DNA of 64,000 nt from Solen grandis (taxonomy: Eukaryota > Mollusca > Bivalvia > Adapedonta > Solenidae). The notes below the pieces were generated by a model. That model did not search any database. It was not told the DNA's origin and was given only the letters and a program-made list of their open reading frames with translations. The stretch covers positions 62,733,909-62,797,908 of the forward strand of contig CM037782.1 of NCBI GenBank assembly GCA_021229015.1, read 5' to 3'. Shown piece after piece: positions 56,671 to 64,000 of this stretch (positions within the stretch are counted from its first letter, which is position 1; the number at the start of each line of letters is the position of its first letter). A program made the translations under genes and the position numbers.

Positions 56671-58428
56671 TAGCTCAACTATTCGAAGAATATGAGAGCT
56701 ATTGGAGTTGCCCTTGTGTTGGCGTCGGCATCAGTGTCGGTGTTGGCGTTGCAGCTTTTGGTTAAAGTTTTTCATGCAAGTTTCTATCAACCTTATATCT
56801 CAACAAGAGCTGTCAGAGGACAGCACGCTCGACTATTCAAAATGCTTGTTGGTAAATCAAATTAAATTCTTGCCCTTCACATACCCTGTACATAATAATA
56901 GTCAAAAATGATATACCTTGATAGTCTGATACCCCTTAATATATCTATGAAGTCTAAAATCAATCCCATACCTAGTTAATGAGACATAAGCACAGTAACA
57001 CTGTGCATGCAAAACTTAAACCAAAAATCCAAGTTAGAAAAGGGCCATAATTTGCATCAGTCCAAAAGTTATCCTCCTGTTTTCTGATGCCCTTGAAGAC
57101 ACTCCTTAACTTCCTAGTCAATTCCACAAGCAATTTCTGAGATATAAGCTGGATAGTAGCTTGAAAGCAAACATTTAACCAAAATTGTAAGTAAAAGGGG
57201 GTCATAATTTTTAAGTTATTCCATCAAGTGTTATCTTCCTTTATAGTATGATACCCCTAAACATATTAAAGATGTTTCAAATCAATTCCATGCCTGGACT
57301 CTGAGATATAAGCATGAAAGTATGTTGCATGTAAAACTTTAACCAAAATTTCTAAGTTAAAAAAGGGGCCATAACTTGTAATATATTCCATCAAAAGTTA
57401 TCTACCTTGATAGTATGATACTCCTAAACATATCAAAGATATTTCAAATCAATCCCATGCCTTGATACTGAGATATAAGCATGAAAGTAACTTGCATGCA
57501 AAACTTTAACCAAAATTTCTAAGTTAAAAAGGGGCATAATTGTAAATATTCCATCAAAGTTATCTCTGTAAGTATGATACCCCTAAATGTATTAAAGATG
57601 TTTCAAATCAATCCCATGCCTGGATACTGAGATATTAGCATGAAAGTACCTTGCATGTAAAACTTTAACCAAAATTTCTGAATTAAAAAAGGGACCATAA
57701 CTTGTAATATATTCCATCAAAAGTTATCTACCATGAAAGTATGATACCCCTAAACATATTAAAGATGTTTCAAATCAATCCCATGCATGGATACTGAGAT
57801 ATTAGCATGAAAGTACCTTGCATGCAAAACTTTAACCAAAATTTCTAAGTAAAAAAGGGCAATAATTTGTAACATATTCCATCAAGAGTTATCTTACATG
57901 GAAGTATGATACCCCTAAACATATTAAAGATGTTTCAAATCAATCCCATGCCCTGATACAGAGATATTAGCATGAAAGTACCTTGCATGCAAAACTTTAA
58001 CCAAAATTTCTAAGTTAAAAAGGGGCCATAATTTGTAACATATTCTATCAAGAGTTATTACCATGAAAGTATGATACCCTAAACATATTAAAGATGTTTC
58101 AAATCAATCCCATGCTTGATACTGAGATATAAGCATGAGAGTATCTTGCACGCAAAACTTTAACCAAATTTTCTATTGCATGCAAAACTTTAACCAAAAT
58201 TTCTAAGTTAAAAAGGGGCCATAATTCATATTATATTCAGTCAAGAAATATCTACCTTGGTTGTCTGATGCCCCTGAACATTTTTTTTAAACTTTCAAGT
58301 CAATACCATAAATGGTTATTGAGATATAAGGTGGATAGTAACTTGCACGCAAAACTTTAACCAAAAGCTGCAACGCCGACGCCAGGGTGACTACAATAGC
58401 TCTCATATTCTTCGAATAGTCGAGCTAA
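56671..58428 (+). mobile_element. Tandem-core element with inverted ends CTCAACTATTCGAAGAATAT
   Basis: The left end (56671-56705) reads AGCTCAACTATTCGAAGAAT then ATGAGAGCTATT. The right end (58395-58428) carries the complement AATAGCTCTCATATTCTTCG then AATAGTCGAGCT. A GTTGGCGTCGGC tract lies inside the left end, and GCAACGCCGACGCC inside the right. The core is eight units of about 165 bp. A second terminus-like sequence, AACAAGAGCTGTCAGAGGAC with AGCACGCTCGACTATTC, lies at about 56802-56840, suggesting one element inside or fused with another. Confidence 0.78.
56900..58360 (+). repeat. About 165-bp tandem repeat core, eight copies
   Basis: GATACCCCTAAACATATTAA recurs at 57250, 57417, 57576, 57743, 57908 and 58073 (periods 159-167), with more diverged copies at about 56928 and 57085. 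Each unit contains AAAACTTTAACCAAAATTTC. Confidence 0.92.
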
Positions 58429-58770
58429 TAACCATTTACAAATAGATTCAAAACTGAAAATATTTATTGAGAGAATATGGACAAAAGTCTGAGCGCTTAA
58501 AGAGCTCTTTCCAGTGATGTTATGGTTTTAAAGATTGGGCATGATTTGGTTATGTTATGACAGATCACAGTTTGATTTATTGTTCATCAATTCTAAATAA
58601 GTTTTTATGCTTCAAACTGGGAATTTAATGTTCAAATCATGCAATTTCTATACTGTACTAAATGAAACTCAACCTGTTGTCATTTGCATCCAGTTTGTAA
58701 TACAAAATCAGGTTTTTGGGTTTACGATGGTAGGTTATTTTTCTGGCCCATCAGGTTAAATAATGTTCAT
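58429..58770. other. AT-rich spacer
   Basis: Nothing recognisable. Confidence 0.4.
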
Positions 58771-58784
58771 TTAAGCAAAAACCG

Positions 58785-59735
58785 ATGATGTCGCGATAGC
58801 GACTCTAGTTATTATTATTATTCTACTTTTTTCTTCCTCTTGAGGTTCAAATTAAAACAGGTTGCCGATAAGCCAGTGGCATGAAATTTTAACAGTATGC
58901 ACAGTGACTTTGGCGCTTTTGATTGCAGCATTTTTTTGTTTTTGTTTGTGATGTCATGTGACATCAGGGTTGAAAAAAGCTACAAAAGCTTGTATGCACT
59001 CTACAGCCATCATTTCTAGACGGAATAGCCTGATGATTTCACAGAATGTATATTTTACGATTTTACGATGTGCACCTCCATATACGTTTTTCCAGACTAG
59101 GAAAGACTAAGGTTCTGTGGTGAAACAAAGTTTTGAACTTTAGACCCGAAAATATATTTAAGCATAACGAAGTTTACAAATAAGTCAGGAACTTGAAATT
59201 TGGACAGAACATATGTCTAATGAATTTCTTTCAGCTTTGAGAAGACTGACGTCATATGACTTAAAATGACATCATGATGTGTTAACAAACTTTTCATTCA
59301 AAATGTTTGTTTTTTTAGCACTTGAAGACATTATGTTTGACCGAAGTGCATAAAATTGTAACTTAACTGAAGTTTCAACATAGCATCTCATTTGCCTTAG
59401 TCACTTCCATTTCTGGAAAGTCACATAGGTCATGGTCATATGTCTATCGTTTTTTCTTTGGCCTCTAAAACGATAAATATTCTATTGAGACACTATGAGT
59501 ATCATTTGTAGTGCTTTGAAAGACCTTTCAGATGATATTTAGTTTTTGAAGATCAGGATTGAATCAGTTGAGTTATGACAGAAAAACGAAAATTTTGTTA
59601 CCCCAAGCACATTCAACTGCTTATATCTTGAAAATTATTATTTTTTGTAAAGAAGGATGTGAACATAATTTGTAGAATGATCCCTGGCTGTTCCATCATG
59701 CACTTCTGCAGTTTGTCCCAATCACTTGATTGCTT
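58785..59735 (-). mobile_element. Solitary inverted relative of the 12-32.7 kb array
   Basis: The minus-strand 5' end reads AATAACTAGAGTCGCTATCG then CGACATCATCGG, a GTCGC/GCGAC hairpin after the same ACTAGA start. Going on, it shares the cores GGCTGTAGAG, AATATACATTCTGTG and GTGACGTCA-like boundaries with the array. Its distal part (59400-59610) matches the complement of 12545-12790. It carries one unit rather than an array. The far end is lost where the next element begins at 59739. Confidence 0.7.
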
Positions 59736-59819
59736 TTTAGCTCACATGAGCACAACGTGCTCAAGGTGAGCTTTTCTGATCACCTTTTGTCCGGCGTCCG
59801 GCGTCCGTCGTCCGTCGTC

Positions 59820-59851
59820 CGTGCGTGCGTGCGTGCGTGCGTGCGTGCGTC
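59820..59851 (+). repeat. (GTGC)n microsatellite
   Basis: About seven GTGC units follow CCGTCGTCCGTCGTCC. Confidence 0.95.
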
Positions 59852-59895
59852 CGGCGTCAACAATTGCTTCAAACAACATCTCCTCCTAAACGGCT

Positions 59896-59995
59896 NNNNN
59901 NNNNNNNNNNNNNNNNNNNNNNNNNNNNNNNNNNNNNNNNNNNNNNNNNNNNNNNNNNNNNNNNNNNNNNNNNNNNNNNNNNNNNNNNNNNNNNN
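59896..59995. other. Assembly gap (100 N)
   Basis: Exactly 100 unknown bases. Frames crossing it are artefacts. Confidence 0.99.
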
Positions 59996-60717
59996 TATAT
60001 AGTATGCCTTGCAGGAAATTTGAGACTGTGGGTAGAATTATTCAGGGTACCATACTGACAATTTTTTTTAAAATTGATGACATAAAATTTAAAATGAATT
60101 AACATTGCACATAAGAAATAAACAATCACAATGTGAGCTCTTATAATAAATTAAGTTGACCAGTCAGTGCAGAGACTGCTTTAATATGGACTGTTTAGGT
60201 TAACGATGGACATTGTGCGTTCAACAATGTTGAAAATGAAGCAACTTAAGATTTTTAGTTAAAAGCAGTTACACTATAACATTGTTCATGTACCCATAGT
60301 ACTGATATGCAGTCTAAAATGCCCATGGTGTTCTTTAATAAAAGTTGAAACAGTTTAATGAAAGAAAAAAAGTTAGTTACATATTTTATCGTTATTTTTA
60401 AATTCAAATATTTTTATCATTATTATATGAATGTGTATCCCTCAATATATACATGGTATACAACAGGAGCATAATATTAAGTGATGTTAAAGATATTATA
60501 CTATAGGGTTTAACAACAAGTTTGGTCCAGTTCAAATTAGGTCAGGTCTAGGCAATTCTCTGAGCTACTGGGCCACTGGTCCAGTGACTGAAAAAGTTAA
60601 TGTTGAACCCTGTCTGGTAGTTTCAAAGGAGAAGATTGTTGAAATTGTTGACGCAGGACGAACGACAGACAATCAAGTGATCAGAAAAGATCACCCTGAG
60701 CTTTGCTCAGGTGAGCT

Positions 60718-61221
60718 AAAAACTTGAAATGTGTCAAAAGGACACGGATGCCCTTGCCATTATGTTTCTTAGATGATTTTTTTTTTTTTGTCAATGAATA
60801 TGAAAAACTGAAAATATAAAAGATTATTTTAAGAACAAATTAGCGCTGTGACCCTGAACTCAACCAAGTGACGTGACCTTGACCTCCAAGCTAGCAACCT
60901 GTACTTGTATCTTGACATAGTGTTTTGTCCTGAGGATCCCTCCTTGTGCCATGTTATTTCAAAACATGACTATACACAACAAGAGCCATGTTGACATGGC
61001 CATTCCCAGCCGAATGCTTGCTCATTAGAAGATGTGTTGGAGAGTAGAATATTTCATTTTTAAAAGAAAATTTTTGGTAATTAAGAATGATGTTTAAAGT
61101 GATTATAGATATGAAACCCATGTGAAGATCTACTAATTCCCCTATTTTGAGGTCTACAAGTAAAATGTCAAGGTCACTAACAAAAATCAAGCCTGAAAAA
61201 TAACAGAGAATAATAACTCTG
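60718..61221. other. Fragments of tandem-core elements
   Basis: GTGACCTTGACCTCCAAGCT (about 60871) and ACAACAAGAGCCATGTTGAC ATGGCC (about 60978, a GCCATG/CATGGC hairpin) look like internal and terminal pieces of elements of the kind at 10.2 kb, but boundaries cannot be drawn. No gene. Confidence 0.45.
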
Positions 61222-61494
61222 CAGGGTTTTTTTTTACTATGAAGTTGATGCCGATAGTCGGCATCTTCCCCTCGGCTAAAATTCCCCAAGCACATCAATT
61301 TCCCCAAAATAAGAATAAATTCCCCCCAATTAATTTATGATCAACCTGTCGAGGCGAGCATGCTTTAATGATCGAGTCCGAAGCGAGTGTAAATAAATAT
61401 TCTTGTGTAAATCCCACATTAAGTCACTAGCGATTTAGATATACTGTGACGGGAACCATAATGCTGAATCCCGTTTCGTAAGCGCTAGTGTAGT

Positions 61495-61926
61495 TTGTTA
61501 AGCCATGATTTGGGAACCAGCGTATTATCATCCTGGGAACCTCATCCGGGTCCTGTCATAACCTCGTATGGGGCTATGATTTGTACAATCTTGGTAATGG
61601 CCCATAAGATGATGCTACATACCAAATATCTAAGTTCTAGGCCTTGCAGTTTTGCAGAAGAAGATTTTCAAAGTTTGCATTTTTAAAATCTACTTTTAGC
61701 TCCTGTGACCTAATTATGCAATGGACCAGAACCATTTATACAACTTTAGTAGAGCTTCATCCAAGGAACATTCCTGCAAAATATTTTTCAAATTGGCCAA
61801 GCCGTTTAGGAGAAGATGTTGTTTGAAGCAATTATTGACGCCGAACGCACGCACGGACGACAGACGCCGGACAAAAGGCGATCAGAAAAGCTCACCTTGA
61901 GCACATTGTGCTCAGATGAGCTAAAA
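61495..61926 (-). mobile_element. Truncated AGCTCA-type element inside the hAT transposon
   Basis: The minus-strand start AGCTCATCTGAGCACAATGT with GCTCAAGGTGAGCTTTTCTG matches the element at 59739. The GTCCGGCGTCTGTCGTCCGT tract follows. The other end is not identifiable and is probably truncated near 61495. Confidence 0.6.
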
Positions 61927-62000
61927 AAAAAGAATGTCGCATAACTGGCGAGGATATAACAAGAGACTCAAACTATCGGACGCGAAAAACACTAAAAAGC

Positions 62001-62648
62001 TTGATGCCTTTTTTTTTTAAAAGCCCTGAAACTTCACTTAGGCAACAACAAGAAGCTGCAACGCCTGGCGAAGCAAACACACCTGAGGCTGAACCCAAAA
62101 CCGAAAGTAGACAAACTTCACAAAGTACGAGTCTACCGGTCTCCGAAAAAAGGAAGAATGACAGTCGGTACTTCGATTCGGCAAAATACAAGTCCAGATT
62201 TCAGTGGTTATATTTCAGCCAAGTAAAAAATGGGTTTATGTGTAAGTACTGTGAACAGTTTGCAGTTCAGAATGTTGACCAAAATACGTCGTCGTACATA
62301 ACATCAGGTGCCGTGTTAGGAGATAATCCACCAAGAAGACTTGAAGTTCACAATAATAGTGAAAGGCACAAGGCCTCTGTCGAAAAATATACTAACTTTA
62401 AATGCAGACCAAGCGTTGGGCATTTAGTAGGGGCTGCTGCTTCAAAACAAGCATCTGACAAGACAGCTGTAGTTGAAAGAGGATTCAGTGCCATGAATGA
62501 CATTTGCACCAGCCTGAGATCACTTGGTCAGCAGTCTCTGGATTCTCTGATGAGGATTAATCTGTGGCAAGGGAACCTTTCTGAGGAGGATTTTGAAAAT
62601 ATTGTTGACATGTTCAAACAGAGAAAGGATAGAGACATGCCTCTATAG
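62001..62648 (+). CDS. hAT-type transposase deletion derivative, 215 codons, open
   Basis: The N-terminal 55 residues are Pro/Glu/Ser-rich. A zinc finger of the TTF/ZMYM-like kind follows (RYFDSAKYKSRFQWLYF, C81-x2-C84, H117-x5-H123). The sequence then passes at about 140-157 straight into AVVERGFSAMNDICTSLRSL and SLDSLMRI, the start of the hAT C-terminal dimerisation domain. A usual hAT transposase would have several hundred residues of RNase H-like core between these, so the catalytic domain is deleted, yet the frame is intact. The product could bind DNA and dimerise but not cut. Whether it is expressed is unknown; it could act as a repressor of related elements or be a chance survivor. Confidence 0.75.
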   Translation: MMPFFFKSPETSLRQQQEAATPGEANTPEAEPKTESRQTSQSTSLPVSEKRKNDSRYFDSAKYKSRFQWLYFSQVKNGFMCKYCEQFAVQNVDQNTSSYITSGAVLGDNPPRRLEVHNNSERHKASVEKYTNFKCRPSVGHLVGAAASKQASDKTAVVERGFSAMNDICTSLRSLGQQSLDSLMRINLWQGNLSEEDFENIVDMFKQRKDRDMPL

Positions 62649-62775
62649 TTGTGAAATTGTGCTTACATATGTTGGCCTGGTAAAACTGTATTAAGAAAAG
62701 TGCTGTTTGAATCAATAAAGTAAATTCGAATTTCCCCAAACATACCTCTTCGCGCAAATCATAAAAAAAGCCCTG

Positions 62776-63260
62776 ACTCTAAAATTATGAATGGTAGAGT
62801 TATTATTCTTGTGTACTGCACTCCTCCTCAATGAGATCTATCCACCTATGAAGTATCAAGTTGATACCTCAAATACTTTTTGAGTTATGCTCTGGACAAA
62901 AATGTTGGACAGAAGGACAGACGGACAGACAGACAGAGACTATTACCATATCCCCACGGCGGGTGATAACAAAGATACAGCCTAGACAGGACTGCTTATG
63001 AAAAATTTTAGACTTAACTTTAACTAAAACTTTTTCTTGTTCTAAGGATCACTTGTGCCAAGTTATTTTAAAAAGCAACCATACATAACAAAGTTACAGC
63101 TGGGACATGAATTCTTGCACGCATGCACACGCACACACACAAGTGTAACACTATATGCCCGTCGCCATTTCATGGCAGGGGCATAAAAAATATTTTCCTA
63201 TCCCTCTCAACCCTCTTCTAAATTTCAGGGTCTGTAAAGGGCAAACAAACATATTTTTAA
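62776..63260. other. Tandem-core element fragments
   Basis: GGACAGACGGACAGACAGAC (about 62918) with CCCCACGGCGGGTGATAACA, and ATATGCCCGTCGCCATTTCA TGGCAGGGGCATAA (about 63153), resemble the microsatellite and termini of other tandem-core elements. Their partners are not clear. Confidence 0.45.
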
Positions 63261-63389
63261 TTTAGGCCTACAGCGGGGCCAATTTTGACCCCATGATTTG
63301 AACAAACTTGGTAGAGGTTCAATGGGCCATGTTACAACTCTAGGCCTTGTGATTTCTGACAATTTTTCCTATATTCTTGCACACCGGGT

Positions 63390-63540
63390 CAATCTTTACA
63401 GGGAATGCCTGAAGCACATTGAAACGGGTAAAAAAATCATTGCATCAGAAACAGGCCAATCTTTACAGTGAATGCCTGTAACATATTGAAAAAGGTAAAA
63501 AGATTGTTGCCTCAGAAACGAACCAATCTTTACAGCAATT
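63390..63540 (+). repeat. 67-bp tandem repeat, 2.3 copies
   Basis: CAATCTTTACAG begins at 63390, 63457 and 63523. Units share GGTAAAAA.ATT.TTGC.TCAGAAAC. Confidence 0.85.
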
Positions 63541-64000
63541 CCCTCAACGTTATGAGACTGGTGCCTATTTTTGCAGGTTTAAAAATGGACGCGAGGTTCA
63601 ACGTTTTTTTTAGGAAAAATATGTTTGACAACTTTAAAATTAACTCAAACGTTTTTTTCTGGTTGTTGCTGCTTTTCAGATTAAACTTCATTTGTGGACA
63701 CAACTGAACTACTGAAGCAAATGAAAACGTATGTAGAGGCTATAATGAAACATACAGGACTTTTAAGAATGTTTGATATTTTGGTATAACATAGAATTAA
63801 CATTGAAAATGGTTAAAATTACGATTTTAATGTTACAGGTGTGTAGTTTGGTAAAGCATGTAATATGTTTCTGTTAAATATCAAAACACCTGTAGCATAA
63901 AAAAGCATAAAATGAGACAATAATGATCAATAATTCAAAGATAATCAATATAATCAATAAGTTTAAATAGTTTATTCTAATGATCTGTCATTTAGTAATC
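63541..64000. other. AT-rich spacer to the window end
   Basis: No gene or repeat recognised. Confidence 0.4.

Larger units (their letters stand above)
59739..60717 (+). mobile_element. AGCTCAC-type terminal-inverted element containing an assembly gap
   Basis: The left end AGCTCACATGAGCACAACGT with AGGTGAGCTTTTCTGATCAC has its inverse GTGATCAGAAAAGATCACCC...CTCAGGTGAGCT at the right (60677-60717). CCGGCGTCCGTCGTCCG and a (GTGC)n tract lie inside the left end. The middle is AT-rich and includes the 100-N gap. Confidence 0.75.
61222..62775 (+). mobile_element. Internally deleted hAT transposon with an inserted repeat fragment
   Basis: The left end CAGGGTTTTTTTTTAC (61222) and right end ATAAAAAAAGCCCTG (to 62775) are inverted relatives of the hAT-like CAGGGCTTTTTTT terminus. 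ACTCT lies next to both ends, perhaps a remnant of the 8-bp target duplication. Subterminal TTTCCCCAAA/AATTCCCC motifs occur on both sides. A tandem-core element fragment (about 61495-61926) sits between the left end and the ORF. Confidence 0.65.

Noticed and set aside
59730..60129. ORFs of 77-90 codons spanning the N gap
   Set aside because: They contain unknown residues and exist only because N is not read as a stop.

Overview
The window looks like nuclear DNA of a bivalve mollusc. The evidence is AT-rich intronless sequence, two 100-base scaffold gaps, no bacterial-style operons, and a dense mixture of repeat types common in bivalve genomes: Helitron/Helentron-like tandem-core elements with ACGG microsatellites, a mollusc-type SINE, a DIRS/Ngaro-like retrotransposon and several LINE tails. 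I cannot name the species. I see no convincing intact host gene. The best host-like coding piece is a broken C2H2 zinc-finger sequence at about 35.2-35.8 kb. Nearly everything else is a mobile element, a tandem repeat or AT-rich spacer.

Layout. 1-3.24 kb: a GC-rich minisatellite, a 150-bp degenerate tandem repeat interrupted by a tetranucleotide microsatellite, an internally deleted mariner-type element (1914-2890) and an 80-bp tandem repeat. 3.3-9.5 kb: a decayed tyrosine-recombinase retrotransposon with split direct repeats (A1...B1-A2-B2) and recognisable gag, RT, RNase H and recombinase pieces; it carries two piggyBac-type MITEs. 10.2-11.37 kb: a tandem-core element with 13-bp terminal inverted repeats that contains a LINE endonuclease fragment. 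12.0-32.7 kb: a 20-kb head-to-tail array of related elements. Its units are about 450 bp, rich in TGACGTCA palindromes, with subfamily-specific 5' hairpins and multiplied 3' hairpins. 32.7-47.6 kb: LINE remnants (one with an intact 449-codon RT region), the zinc-finger fragment, SINE pieces, a third piggyBac MITE and AT-rich spacer. 47.7-48.7 kb: another tandem-core element.

48.7-53.7 kb is the most unusual stretch. It is a GC-richer, compact, intronless block with about seven closely packed genes on both strands. They include membrane-anchored proteins, a fibre-like protein with LNM..N.I.NLG..DAVNK.YVDEK repeats, and a small helix-turn-helix-like protein. Nearly all are broken by frameshifts and stops. 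It reads as a fragment of a large virus-like DNA element. I recognise similar uncharacterised predicted proteins from cnidarian genomes by memory only, and no polymerase, integrase, packaging ATPase or known capsid is visible.

53.7-64 kb: AT-rich spacer, a broken DDE-like transposase gene of an MDFAENY type, a 165-bp tandem-core element with long inverted termini, an inverted solitary relative of the 12-32 kb array, further AGCTCAC-type elements (one containing the second gap), and an internally deleted hAT element whose 215-codon ORF joins the zinc finger directly to the dimerisation domain.

The elements act as layers of insertion rather than as a pathway: MITEs in the retrotransposon, a LINE piece in a tandem-core element, a tandem-core piece in the hAT element. 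The relative order of some insertions can be read from the sequence.
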